A DNA stretch of 64,000 bases from Panorpa germanica (GCA_963678705.1 OY783220.1:6593001-6657000); one strand, 5' to 3'; shown: positions 1 through 11,820, counted from the first letter of the stretch. The notes: generated from the sequence alone by a model not told the origin. A program made the numbers and translations.

Positions 1-44
1 ACCTGGGTGAATTTTAAAATAAACTAAACCAAAACAATGCTGGT

Positions 45-170
45 TTAAATATAGATCAACGTCGTCCACTGCGGGTGGTCACTCTGACAAATCGCTAAAT
101 AGACGTTAAATATACGCAAGGGTGTAGATAGTAACTTAGAATTAGTGTATCGCATAAACCAATAAGGGAG
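45..170 (+). repeat. Dispersed repeat family A, copy 1
   Basis: This copy resembles 991-1240 and 62136-62330 in the same orientation. Shared landmarks, in order, are GCGGGTGGT, AAATAGACGTTAAATATA, GTAACTTAGAATTAG and a CATAAACCAATAAG-like block followed by TGTTCATTAAT. Divergence is clear but the order of blocks is kept. I see no coding capacity and no terminal repeats, so the class of element is unknown. Confidence 0.6.
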
Positions 171-887
171 TGTTCATTAATACAATTTAAACACATACAA
201 TTTTTACAATATTTTTTATTCATACAATGTTTTTTCAATTTAGAATAAAAGCACTAGTTAGATAACAGTGTATATTAAGTAGATAAAGTATAATATCAAA
301 TGTGAATTTCGTAGACCCCATATCTTGTAAAACTCTCAAACACCATAAATCGTCAGAAAAACGCGTAGAAGGTTTTTCAGAATTCTTTGAACGCAAGGGC
401 GGATGGAAAAAATTTACTCATACTTACATTTTCTTAAAAAAGCAAACTATAATATATATATATATAGATATATATGCGTGTATGCGTTTAAAAATTCGAA
501 AGCATTTTGTCTGTATACGTATTTTAGTATAAACCATGTTTACGTTCATGTGAGGTCTAGATAAATTTGTTGTAGGGTTGGGGGCGTGTTTTTTCACCCT
601 GTGATAAATTATACAGCAGGATTGATACCCTAGAATGCCAGATAATCTAATATATAAAAAAGTCATTTATCTACGTTTGACGGCGTCAAATGGCAACCAA
701 CCAACAGAGATGTCAAACCAAAGTGATTAAATGCTATTTAAAAAATATTATGATTTTGTATATTGATATATATGTGTATGTGTATGTACTTCGTTATCAT
801 TATCGAGAAAGGAAATTATAAATAAAATGTGAATAATTACAAAAATTTGATTGATTTTATCTTCTATGGGTAATGTTAGAGAAGTGA
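171..887. other. AT-rich non-coding stretch
   Basis: Short open frames on both strands overlap around 424-532 and have no recognisable domain. A small TA run lies near 451-472. Nothing else is supported. Confidence 0.5.
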
Positions 888-960
888 TTTATTTATTCAT
901 TTATTTGTTCCAACTGTGACGGGTACTGTAGAGTGCAGGGAGTGTCAGTTACTCTGTATT
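888..960 (-). mobile_element. Possible LINE 3' tail
   Basis: On the minus strand a GC-richer segment runs into an A-rich repeat tail (AAATAAATGAATAAATAAAT). That is the usual way I/R1-type LINE copies end. No coding part remains, so the call rests on the tail alone. Confidence 0.3.
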
Positions 961-990
961 TAACAATAAATTATTAGAGTATAATTATCT

Positions 991-1240
991 CGAATACATT
1001 ATTCGATCCAGCGCCGTCCATCGCGGGTGCACATCGTCAAATGGACGTAACATATATGCAAGAGCTTAAGAATACCGGAGAATACCTTAGAATTAGTATA
1101 CCGCATAAAATAATAAATGTGTGTTAATTAATTTAATTTAGGCAACAGAAATAATCGCCCAGTGTACACAGAGTGCTCAGCGCATATAGAAAAAAAACAC
1201 TTCCTTGACTTACACCGTGTCTAGAACTACTAGGCTTTTC
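991..1240 (+). repeat. Dispersed repeat family A, copy 2
   Basis: The blocks GCGGGTG, AAATGGACGTAACATATA, CCTTAGAATTAGTATACCGCATAAA and TGTGTTAATTAAT match copies at 45 and 62136. Similarity with the third copy seems to go on through a CGCATATAGAAAA-like stretch near 1180, so the family is at least about 200 bp long. Confidence 0.6.
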
Positions 1241-1839
1241 GATATGTTTCGATAGTTTACGGTCGTAATCAAAATTCTAAACTTTCACAATCGAAAACAA
1301 GATGTGCGCGCTGCCATCTTGACAAAGTGTACTAAAGTAATAAAAACTATTATTTTTACAATATCTCTTTATTTATGGGACTTACAATTCCTCTTACCAT
1401 TTTTGTATATAATTCTTTTTATATATATTTGATAGATATTTAGCTGCACCTCTCTAAAGTAAAGCACTTAAATAAAAATTAGTAATGATTCAAAATAGTG
1501 AAGTTGTTTTACTTATAACAGTATAGACTGATAGAGTACTGGAATTATGTTGCTTGACAAGCTCATTCTTGTCTAAGACTAAGGTAATAAATCGATGTCA
1601 CATTTTACCTAAGTGAACCATAATAATATTCAATCAAAAAAGGTGCATTTATGTATAAAATCGATATTTTATAATTCTTCAATCTTTAAAAAAGGTCTCA
1701 TTAAGATGTTGTATATCTTGAAACAGATTTCTTTAACTGTTAAAATTATATTATTCCAAAAAATGGTAGATATATCTTGTAAAGAGCAACAACACAGGTC
1801 ATCCTAAAAAATACGCAAGATTTCTTATGGAAGGGTAAA
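1241..1839. other. Unassigned non-coding stretch
   Basis: AT-rich sequence with one chance-sized open frame (1613-1807) that has no recognisable motif. I see no repeat partner elsewhere in the window. Confidence 0.45.
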
Positions 1840-2365
1840 ATATTAGTTAGCGAAGAATGAAATTCGGGAATTTGTTGCCTAACGAAATTGTAGACTAAAT
1901 TCAGTCTAGATGCCATCACCGAACCGACTCTAAGCCCTGGCCACTTTTAGGTAAAGTTTTCTTGGAAAACTTTCTTACTACCTCCAGCGACCATCCGAGA
2001 AAACTGGAGAACTATCGAACGAAGGCTTGTTAAGCATAAAATTGAGAAAACAACAGGAGAAGCAATTTTGTGATCGCAACAACCACGTTAATTTTAAGTA
2101 ATAATTACAATATTCGATGGTATTTTAATGTTCAATGGTTCTAGTATTCTGATTGGTTTTATTTTTAATCTCTAGATATCTTATCATAATTTGTTTTTAA
2201 AAACAAAAAGGAGTCTGGTCTCTCGTATGATCGAGTAAGGTCGGATTGCTAATATTGGATAAATGTGCATTATAACTCATACTTTGCCTAAGGTATTTTT
2301 ATTATATTTTATTACTTTATCAATATTTACCCTCGCTATCATATTCATAGAAATTAACAATTTCA
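1840..2365 (+). repeat. Dispersed repeat family B, copy 1
   Basis: About 500 bp, colinear with the minus strand of 38815-39310. Landmarks are AATTCGGGAATTTGTT, AGTCTAGATGCCATCACCGA, TTTCTTGGAAAA, GAGAACTATCGAACGA, AGAAGCAATTTTGTGATCGC, CATACGAGAGA-like sequence in opposite sense, and a final CCTCGCTATCATAT. The partner copy has a 95-codon open frame over the first part. Here the same frame is interrupted by stops, so the frame may or may not have been coding. No terminal repeats were seen; the class is unknown. Confidence 0.7.
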
Positions 2366-2847
2366 AACTTTACCAGCTCTACTGATATTTGGGAATGTAT
2401 ATTTACTTATATATATATATATATACATATATATAAATAAGTGGTTATCTAGACGGTAACCTAGTCTAGCATGAACTGGAATAGATTTACGGCGGGGGTG
2501 GGTGGGGTACGTTATTAACTGATAGATTGGTTATCGACGTACATATACAGGAGGTGGGGGGAGAGGTAACATATAAGAGAACTCAGGTTCGAGGAACCGC
2601 ATTTATGAGCATATCGTGTTAGATTTTCACCAGATGCAAAAATTGAACATATAAAATGAAAATGTATAACCCATATGAAACTCGCTACATATTTAATAAA
2701 TCTGCAATATCCGCGGAATCATGGTATGCATTACTCCCCTAGAATGTACACCGTACATTCTCACTGCTCACTTATCCCTGAGGCAAACTATGAGAGATGG
2801 GCGAAAATACCTAAAGTCATATTTTAAAATGAGATTGATGCACCAAA

Positions 2848-2925
<78 letters not shown>

Positions 2926-3526
2926 TCATATATACATATTTATTCCCCGTAGCTGTTCCATAATACAGACATTATTCATAATAAAACATATTTGTTAATA
3001 GAAAAGTTACAAGCTTTAGTATCTTCCTTTACGAGGTCATATTTAGGTAACGTGTACGATATAATAAATAACGAAATTTTGGTAATTTTGGAAAAAACAC
3101 TATTTTGATTTCTAAGTAAAAAATTGAAAAATCAATAAAAAAAAATTCTACTCTAACTCTACCTGCAGAAACTTATCATCTATTGAAATAATTTTGGTTT
3201 TTCGATTTCAGAAAATCCAGTGAAGAGTTATGAGGGACACCGTAATGTTATTTTTTTTTTGTGACATCTGCGGATATTCACTGCCAATGCCTCATTTCTT
3301 GATATTTATTTATGAAAATTTCAATTCTTCAAATGTTATTTTATCATGTAGTTATTATAGAAATAATTATATATTAACTGTGTCGTAAAAAGCATTATCG
3401 AAAATATGCTATTTTCTTATCGATTTGACTCTACCCCCCTTAATAAAAGAAAGTTTAACTTTTACATAAATTTTAAATTAATATAATGTAATATTACATA
3501 AAAATAAGTTAATTTTTGGATTATTA
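2366..3526. other. Non-coding stretch with TA microsatellites
   Basis: It holds a short TA run near 2407-2440, a long one at 2851-2922, and two G-rich patches at about 2490-2515 and 2550-2570. No gene or clear transposon was recognised. Confidence 0.6.
2851..2922. repeat. (TA)n microsatellite
   Basis: An almost pure TA dinucleotide run of about 70 bases, the longest in the window. It is expected to form cruciform or slipped structures and to vary in length. Confidence 0.97.
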
Positions 3527-4125
3527 ATTTTTTTTTTTAATAATACTTCACGGGTTTCTTAGGACCACTGTCCTTTTTTCGCCCTTCTTACTTCATTTTA
3601 TTTACATTTTACCTATTTACATTTCATTTATTATTACTACCTAAACTTTTAAACCCGCTTTATGCCATATCCTGGCTATGACTAAGCACACTGGCCACCT
3701 CGGATATCTTAGTAGTTCTGGCATACTCGTTGGCAACACCACTGCATTTTTTACCAAAACTCTGTACAAATTATTTCTGCAGGCCTCAGTTTCTGTACAT
3801 TGGAAGATCAAATGTTTTGGATCTGCTACCCTTTCTCCACAATTGCACATACTACTTGTACCAAGTGATTTCTTTTAAGATGTGTGTTATAAGTGATAAC
3901 ACTCTTCTCGGACCTTGGACTTTCCATCATCAAGGACGTCCGCACACCGAAGACTGTAAACTGAAAAATTTTCTTCCTTTCTCTGAATTATTCCACCTTC
4001 TCTTTCACTTCATTTTTGCGCTTAGCTAATAAGTCCAAGTCATATGGAATTTCTCCACTTACTAGTGTTCTAGTTGCTTGTTGTGCGGCGTCGTTTGCTT
4101 TTTCATTTCCTGTGATTCATTTTCG
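3527..4125 (-). mobile_element. LINE ORF2 3' end (RNase H tail and zinc-knuckle region)
   Basis: This is a 5'-truncated non-LTR retrotransposon of the RNase H-bearing I/Jockey type. On the minus strand the coding remnant starts near 4120 with ITGNEKANDAAQQATR, which resembles the end of a LINE RNase H domain (the GNEKAD motif). After frame breaks comes a 69-codon open segment (3850 to 3641) with the C-terminal knuckle CNCG-(8)-HLIFQC. A stop near 3641 is followed by a 3' UTR with the hairpin AGGAC-AGTG-GTCCT at about 3562-3576, and then an A-run at 3527-3540. A second piece of the same family lies at 29788-29984. It is a dead copy: the reading frame is interrupted and most of ORF2 is missing. 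Confidence 0.85.
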
Positions 4126-4894
4126 GATTATTTATTGTTAAAGATTTATAATGTAATGTAACATATTTATGTTAATCTTCGGTAAATAATAATACATGAG
4201 TTTACGGTTTGTGTTTAACGAAATATAAAGTAAATAATAATAAAACCGTAAAGTTTTAATTTTTCAGACAGATTATAACATAAAAAGAGAATTGTTGTAA
4301 TAAAAGTCATAGTTGTGCAACATAATGCATCTGCAACCAATAAATAATAAACCACTAAAACATTTTTGATCACATGCACACCCTCACTGAATAGGGCCGG
4401 GCCGCTCGGCTCGTAAAAGTACAATATGCATTTATCGAGCGCCACATAATGTGTATACGGTTATACTTTAAATAAACTCCATGTTAAAATGCCAAATATA
4501 TACTGCAGTTATTTCAATTTATAACTGCAGTATAAACCCCAGCAGACTGGGCTGCCTGCTACGTACGCCTGTAGCAGTATCGTCGTAGAATCGTACTAGA
4601 AACTAAGCCGAAATAACTACGAAACATCTCTAAAATATCGCAGTGTTTTCTACAAAATGAAAGCTAGAATAGCCACCCACCTCATTTCATGTAGACATGA
4701 ATAGAAGTCCATGTAAAGTGTAACTGCAAACTAAGGACAAAGGGCGAGCTCTACGCAATAGACTACGCGCTCTCTGTGCTTAAGGGCATCAAGATTATTT
4801 GGTGTGACGAATTGCGTCTGCTACAACATACATACATATATAATGTACAACCAAAACTAATTCTGTAATAGGTTGCTTGAAGTCTTACTTAATT
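4126..4894. other. Unassigned non-coding stretch
   Basis: It includes a patch of mixed composition at 4380-4800 with higher GC than the surroundings, containing CGAGCTCTACGCAATAGACT near 4744. No domain, terminal repeat or partner copy was found. Confidence 0.4.
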
Positions 4895-5060
4895 TGTTTT
4901 AAGGAGTCACCCCACCCCGAGATTTTCAAAAAACAGATTATTTTTTGCTTGGATTTATTAACTATGCTTTTAAGAAAATTTTAAAAGTTTACGTATGCCA
5001 ATATTTCGATTATTACGTGAGTTATAGCAATGTGAAGTGAGCGTATATACGACTTACACA
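4895..5060 (+). repeat. Dispersed repeat family C, copy 1
   Basis: The segment reading TTTAAGGAGTCACC, GAGATTTTCA, TTTTTTGCTTGGATTTATTA resembles 14325-14420 in the same orientation, with similar spacing between blocks. It looks like the outer part of a degraded transposon. No coding part is seen. Confidence 0.5.
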
Positions 5061-5177
5061 AACCTTTTTTTTTTTGCGTTTATCTCGAAACTACTTTTTT
5101 TTAACTTGTCGTTACGATATCTGAAGAGCGCCTCATCCGATTTCAATAAAAATTAAATCTTGTCTTCTTTATAAAAT

Positions 5178-5340
5178 TATCTATCGAATAGCATAGGGCT
5201 TTTATGATTCGATGCCTCGATCATTTTTTATTGAATGTTTTATCAAAAAACTTTTTTTCCTATGCTATTCGAATTTATTTATAAGATGATGTAACGAATA
5301 TTCACATTCGCATTCGTAATAGATTATGCGAATGTATTTG
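5178..5340. repeat. Two adjacent inverted-repeat hairpins
   Basis: CGAATAGCATAGG near 5185 is matched by CCTATGCTATTCG near 5261, a perfect 13-bp pair about 60 bases apart. Just after it, CATTCGCAT and ATGCGAATG (5307-5336) form a perfect 9-bp stem with a 12-base loop. They may be remnants of one inverted-repeat element, since both lie just past repeat C. Confidence 0.6.
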
Positions 5341-7230
5341 GCAACGAAATGTGAAAATAATTTCTAAAATAACAATTCAACTGATTCGATTCTAGTTACT
5401 ACTTGAACTTGCAATATAAAATAACAATTATATAATAACCAAAATAAACTTTCAACTTTTTAAACACACAAATTATGAAATGTTTAATCACACTAAACTA
5501 CTTTAAATGATATCTTTACTGAGAACACAAATGATAGGATTTATATTATATTACTAAGTAAAGCATTTAGTAATTAAAGTGGAGTAAAGGAATATTAAAC
5601 TCGAATGAGAAGAAACTAATATTCGCATTCGTGAATGTAGGAAGTCGAACATTCGTTATATCCTTATGTGTACTGTACTTTATAAGTTCTATAAAATTAG
5701 TTCTGATAACAACCAAATTAGAAAATTTAGCGATCCGAACCCAAAGACATAGCAGACTGGGTTCAAATTTTGTATATTTAGGTATTGCATTAAAGAATTT
5801 CATTGCATCTTATCATTGATGACAGAGTCGTAACAAGAAAGAGCCCTGAAGCAACGATTGATATAGGACTACGAGTCAATTGAATTTGGCGTGAGGGTAA
5901 GAAAACAGGAATAAAGTATAGCAGAAATATACATCGCTTTCATGGGCGTAAAACATGGTATTCCAATTTCTTAATCCGACACTGACAATAGAATAAAATT
6001 AATCGACAATAATAACTACTAGTCCCAGAAACTTTCACGTAAAATAAATGAATATTGTTTAGTTTTAAAAGCAATTTTACTTTAAATATATTTTATTCTT
6101 GTTCTTTGAGCTTTTGTGAGAAATAGAATTGAATATTCAATACAAAGTGAAGAGGTTTTACTCTCCCCCGTTTTCCCACTCCTTTCTATGTTACATAATA
6201 TAACTAAAGAACTATTATCGACAATAAATGCACCTATCACTACTTTCATATCTTAAATAGCTTCTCCTTTTTTGCATTTTCCGGTTGAAAAGTACCGACT
6301 GGCAAATAGCGACTACAGGCGAATGTTGCATGTGAAATGCAATAATAAAATATAAAAATAAAACAAAATAAAAAGAAAAACTTCTATTTTTATCCAATTT
6401 ATATCACGGCTTGCTACAAATTTGTCTATCAGTCTTATATGCAAGATTATATTGCTCTTTTGCTATATAATTCCAAAGGTAAAGTACATTTTTATTTATA
6501 TTACGAACCAATGATTCGTTTGATGCGTCACTGTAATCAAATAACTTCAAAATCAAGTGAAGTTTAAACTGTTTAATTTGAGCGGTGAGCTTGACGAAGC
6601 TCTGATTGTTACTAGCGTTAAATGGTTTCTATTCCAAAGTGGAAAAAAGCGGGAGGCTTAGTTATTTATGTTGATATTAAATTTTAAACTTATTAGGTTA
6701 GGGTCTGAGAGAATTCTATTGAATTGTATTTATTAATGTTTAGAAGAAAATAAAACACAGAGAGACATAAATATGTAGAAGAAAGAGATGTAAATAAAAA
6801 CTGAATTTAGTTATAACAGACATCTAGCATAAAATAGATTAATTAAATAATAAATACAACTGCTATTTACATAGAATAAAATAATATAACTAAATTACTA
6901 TTGCATAAAAATGAATCCAAAAAAAATATGAAAATGTATATTATGGTCAATATAAACATTATAGGTAATTGAGTTTATCGAGTCTAAAACTTGGGCTGAT
7001 AAAATATTTATGTTCAGCACAACGTAATTAATAAAAAAAACTGTTTATTTATTGACCAAATTGCCACAGTTTAGCCGTATAAATCTACGTTGCGTTGGTA
7101 ATTTTTAAATTTAGTTTGCAAAAAAATGAGGCAGACAATGTCTTAATTGTATCACAGATTTATACGGCATAACTTGTTTTAAGCGTGAATCACCGCCGAA
7201 CTCTCTTAATTGTAACTATATCAGCACTTG
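5341..7230. other. Unassigned AT-rich stretch
   Basis: No gene seen. A 13-bp perfect inverted repeat, GCCGTATAAATCT at 7074-7086 and its complement at 7156-7168, encloses 69 bases and may be a small decayed MITE. The open frames at 5567-5819 overlap on opposite strands and look like chance frames. Confidence 0.4.
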
Positions 7231-7892
7231 GGCCTGTCTCAGTATGGGACCGTATTTAAGCGAATTTCTGCCGGACGTATACGAGCTACTACGCTTTACC
7301 TATCCGAACCATGTAAATGTAATGAGATCGCTCTGGAGCTCTCAGACTGCACGCTACAAAGCAGTCCGAATACGGGCGGCACTACCTCGCACATTAGAAG
7401 CGTATAAAGGCGAATTTTATCCAAGCGTTACCACTACTACAACGATACCCTATATGAACCTTTGTAAATGCAAAAAGCCGCGTCAGACTGGAGGGGATAC
7501 CTAAGATCGCCTTTTGTTACGCTGCAATACGCGGTCAAATGAAATCTATCGGCGACATGGGTATGTTCTGCATGCAATTTATGTTTGTATTTCAGTGAAT
7601 CATGGGCACGGATGCCCATACCAATAGGATAGAACTAAATTTAAATTCACGCCCACCAGAACTCAGATATATAATAAATGCTAAAGTCCCTTTAATACCA
7701 GTAGTGTATCGATAAAAATTAAGTTAAAGTTTGCTCTCATGATAAAGTGTTAAAGAACTCCAATACACCCCCTAATACACGACTACAGACATCTGTAACA
7801 CACATAGGCGGTTTGCTTTGTAGCTCATTCAAACCGCCGATTTACGTCCGAATACGCCGTCGCTTAAATACGGTCCCATACTGAGACAGGCC
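7231..7892. mobile_element. PIF/Harbinger-like MITE
   Basis: This 662-bp element has perfect 33-bp terminal inverted repeats (7231-7263 and 7860-7892) beginning GGCCTGTCTCAGTATGGG. The flanking bases are TTG on the left and TTA on the right, close to the 3-bp TWA duplication typical of PIF/Harbinger transposons, whose ends also often begin GGGCC/GGCCTG. The interior is GC-richer than its surroundings and repeats GTCCGAATACG near both ends (about 7362 and 7847), as subterminal protein-binding sites might. An 86-codon open frame starts inside the left arm but resembles no transposase. The element is non-autonomous; the perfect arms suggest it is fairly young. Confidence 0.8.
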
Positions 7893-8732
7893 TTAGTCTC
7901 AAAACTGGATTTTGACGCGACGTTCTTGATTGGTTTCCTTCTAAACCACTGACACAAATATTTTCCACCGGCCTTATCACCCTCTGATACATCTCTCCCT
8001 AAAACCGATGCATTTTCATAGCCCTACAAGACATTTTCATTTATACAACACATGTGGCATCATCACTCATTGTTCCATTATTTTGAACAGTATCGTTTGA
8101 CAGTATCAGCGTCTACATCGTGCTCACCTTCACCGACGTATGGTGGCGCGAACCGACGCGATCGTCGTGTTTGCACTGTGATGTTTTGAAAGTTGTTGCA
8201 GATGTATGGCACGAGAAGGAGTCAAGGATGAAGGGGTGATGGAAGGGTGGGGGTGGTGGAATCCTCGTTACAACCTGTCTGAGCTCCTGACGGAACACAC
8301 ATGAACACATGAACAAAAGAAAACAAGGAATGTTTAGCTTTAGCAATTACTACCTGTCTTTAAAAGCAATGTATCATGTTTATGTTTTATTAAAACTATG
8401 ATAAAATGTTACAGGATATTAAAAATGTTGAACATATCTTTCACTTATGGTGCTAGTATTATGAAAGCTTATAAAATTAAATTAAATAACTTTATTCTTG
8501 ACAGTATAGTGGCGGAGAACGTTGATGGGGGAAGCAGACTGCTGTGTCTTCCGCTTCGATTACTGGATCAGTAGTATATTTACTGGCGATAAGGTATAAG
8601 AAAAGATTAACTTAACAAACTACGCTGCCATGTGTCCAGTCTAAAATTATACTCAATGCAAATACAAAATTCTTAAACTTATCTCTATTAGATTCTAGAA
8701 AAGTTACTTGCCAAATTTTTTATGTTTTATTA
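7893..8732. other. Unassigned non-coding stretch
   Basis: It contains a G-rich patch at 8222-8262 with three runs of three or more G. The 77-codon minus-strand frame over it is a composition effect and has no domain. Nothing else is supported. Confidence 0.4.
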
Positions 8733-9246
8733 CATTATCACTCACTGTTTTGATATTTAATTTACTGTTTTTATTTAACATTGTAATCTAGATTTCAGGT
8801 TTTTGTTTAAGCATTCCTTTCCACATTTGTGTTTTAATTTAAGTTTAGTTAATTTAGTTGGAACGTATGCATAGTTAGTAATATAAATTTTAACAGTTCG
8901 ACAAAATGTATGTGAAATAATTAAAATTGGTATTTTTATTAACAATTAGTAATAGAAATTGTTTTAACTTCTATATTTTTCAAAAACTGACAAAAACATG
9001 TTTTAAAAATAAATCTTACTGCATTTTGACAGATTGTCACATTTTGGAGGTTATAATATAATATAGTTTTTCTTAATTTAACATTTTTAATTTAAACATT
9101 GGACCGTGTAAGGTTTTAAAAAAACTAAGAAAACTTAAAAAATAAATTAAATTAAAAATGGTACTGTGAATGACTACGCGTATTGCCATATGCTAAACAA
9201 TTTAAATTAAATACAAAATTAAATTAAAGCAGTGAGTGGGAATGAT
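8733..9246 (-). mobile_element. 0.5 kb AT-rich MITE family D, copy 1
   Basis: This is an almost full-length copy, inverted with respect to 31860-32375 and 47829-48322. The ends carry inverted repeats of the form ATTCCCACTCACTG, seen here as CACTCACTG at 8739 and CAGTGAGTGGGAAT at 9230. Internal landmarks shared by all three copies are CCTCCAAAATGTGACAATC, TTACTAACTAT/GATGCATACG and CTGAAATCTAGATTA. There is no transposase. The terminal sequence does not let me place it in a superfamily, and no target duplication was clear. Confidence 0.8.
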
Positions 9247-10980
9247 ACTTAATCCTTAATAATTATATAAAAAATAAAAATATGTTTTTCTTTTACTACA
9301 CAAGATTTAAATTCAAATTCAAAAACGTTTACTGTCCATAAATTATTTAAAAAAATGTATACAATTTTATAATTAAGTCTATTTATTTTTCTATGTTTGT
9401 GTAAGTAAAAGTGGTTGAAAAACACTACTTTGCCTTGTGATATTTTAAATAAAATGAAATTTGTATCTGTCTGTGCTGTGTGCCATGCGTCTACTGAATT
9501 GTGTCTTTCGGTAGTCTGTATTTGATCTTGAAGGCGAGTGTGTACTCTCCTATGCTAGATGTTGTTTAGTGTGCTTTTATAGTGGTGCGTACAGACTTAT
9601 TATGGCTTTTTAATTGTGTCATATATTAGTTTCTCCTTGTGTGTGTTGAATCCGCTCTCTTTCTTTACGAGTCTCTATAATGCTCCTATAACTTAATTTG
9701 ATTTAGGTAAAATTATGTAAGATATGAAAGACATGTAGTGTTACAGCCGAGATCTAAATTTTACACAAGACTGATCGACAATAGACGCGTGATTCCATAC
9801 TAAAAACCATTTTTTATTTTTTGCAGTTTTCTCTCTCTCGAATAAAGAAACAATTATTTAAAAATATTCAACAGTGTAGTTTTAATAGCCATTTCAAAAG
9901 GGACCAACAGATGGCAGCACTGCATAAATAACTATACATAGATAATTCTGTTATAATTTTAGGTTATCTTCAAAAGACAGGGATATGTATGTCCTTGTGG
10001 TGTTATTTTCAAGTCCCACAACAATCAAGATTTATATTTGCATTTTACATAGGAATACAACATGTATTATTTGTAACGTTCTCGTAAACTGTCTATCAAT
10101 GTATGTTAATAACAGTATCGTTCTCGTCGTATAAGTTATAACGAATACCAGATAGCAAATATCAGATATTTGGTATCTCTGATAGCCGAGTAACGGGTAG
10201 CGACTCCTGTGTGTTGTCTTTAGGTTTTACTGCGCCACTGGGAGTTCGTGGCTTTAATTACATTGCAGATAAAGAAGCCCATGCCGCCCGCGTATACCCC
10301 TTCTACCCCTACCCCTTCTCCTACCCATACCTTTGTGCAAAAGGCAATTAAAATTATAACGTATATTTTAGTGCTTACGTGATAAGTCGAAACAGACAGT
10401 GAGAAGAATGATGCTTTATGAAGGAAGTTATGGTTTTACTCAGCTTATCTACCTCCCACGGTAATAATGTAGTTCGAAGTTATATCTCAGAAAGTAGAAA
10501 CCAAAAACAACCTAAATAACACTCACCCCTTACCCTCAACCACCACTCCTAACACTCTAAGCCCATCCTACTTCAACACCAGAGTGAAAAGTTTGATGTA
10601 TAGATAAATCTGAAGAGGCATAAAATTAAAATTACGTACATAAGCGAAAGTCACTAAAAATGTGAATATTTTATGTAGTTAAAGCAGAAGGGGCCCATTA
10701 AACATATATTTATCTATCGCAACAACCCCTCCTCTCACCCCCAATATTTAAACCAAGGAGAGATTGCTTATTGTACGCTATATAAATGGGTGTGTATCAG
10801 CATCATTAAAGATATCGTCAAGTTTATTAGTGAAACATCTCCGAAAAATCTTTAGTTTCACTTGATACATATCACTCGATCACTTTTTGAATTTTTTTGT
10901 TTTTTTTCCTAAAAGTATTCCAAAAAAGCGATGTATTTTTAAAGACCAATCCTATATTATAATGTTCCAACTGTATGTTT
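9247..10980. other. Unassigned non-coding stretch
   Basis: A C-rich patch near 10296-10331 has four runs of three or more C (loops 5, 2 and 8) and could fold as a G-quadruplex on the minus strand only if the 8-base loop is tolerated. Otherwise plain AT-rich sequence. Confidence 0.4.
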
Positions 10981-10984
10981 ATAT

Positions 10985-11105
10985 TCTTATATGTTTGGTA
11001 CTGAATTTTGTTTGGTAGCTCGAAAACGGCTCCATCAATGTTTTTGAAAATTTCCAATTTTGTATAGAAAAAAATTGTAAGACTTTTGCGAATGATGGTA
11101 ATAGG
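10985..11105 (+). repeat. Dispersed repeat family F, copy 1
   Basis: The 19-base string ATGTTTGGTACTGAATTTT at about 10989 recurs exactly near 59014, and similarity continues through CTCgAAAAcGG and an AATnTTTTTG block. The element type is unknown. Confidence 0.5.
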
Positions 11106-11185
11106 TCAAATAGTGCGAATAGTTCGAATAGTGCAAATGGTGCGAATAAAGAAAATAGTACGAATAGAGCGAATGATGCATAAAG
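11088..11185 (+). repeat. Degenerate short tandem repeat
   Basis: About ten variants of a 9-12 base unit around AATAGTGCG follow one another. Read on the minus strand they give a chance protein rich in the pattern LFALF, which should not be taken for a membrane protein. Confidence 0.75.
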
Positions 11186-11820
11186 TAGAAAACTCAAAGC
11201 ATAAAGGCAACCGAATGGATCATCAGTTTTAATACACTTCGTAAATAACCGAAGCTGAATTTTAACATTTAATATCTCATAACTGGTCCTCAACGCCTTC
11301 CTCCCAACCCTGCCACTACCCCTCACATTAACCACCCCTTGTGCTCCAGCTAAATATAGAAACATGGGAACATTACAACTTGGTAGGGATGGTACGAAGC
11401 GTTGGAGCGTTAGAGCTTCGGGACCCAGGTGGCATTCTGTTTCACCATTTGCTTTATATGACAATAACACCATAATAAGTTGAGAGAACCATTATTTCTT
11501 GGAATAATTATATTAAATGTGTCATAATATTACAATGGAAGTAAAATATGTAAATATTTGATATCAGAGAAAAGAAAACATTACAATTCAGCCACCAGAT
11601 GATATACTCGACTAGCATTAAATATTATACGCGTGGTAAATATGTTTCATTTAATGTGTTTCATATGTTAAATAACTTCTGCAAAAACACTTTTTGCAAT
11701 ACTAAGTTTTAATTAAAATATTTGCATTGAGATTATTTGTTAGTAAAATGGTAGTTAATATTTCTATGTGGAGAAATATGGTTGATAAAAAGTAGAGACT
11801 TTGGAAAATTATGAAATATA
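11186..11820. other. Unassigned non-coding stretch
   Basis: A slightly GC-richer piece at 11280-11470 carries the end of a 164-codon minus-strand frame that runs across the tandem repeat. Its sequence matches no family I know. I see no promoter or splice pattern that supports a gene. Confidence 0.35.

Noticed and set aside
2492-2515. A G-quadruplex near 2.5 kb
   Set aside because: Only three runs of three or more G are present; the fourth is a GG pair.
10296-10331. A minus-strand G-quadruplex
   Set aside because: One loop is 8 bases, beyond the usual limit, so it was noted only in the stretch description.
10979-11473. A 164-codon minus-strand frame that could be read as a hydrophobic protein
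   Set aside because: Its periodic LFALF stretch is the antisense of a degenerate 9-12 base tandem repeat, and the rest matches no family.
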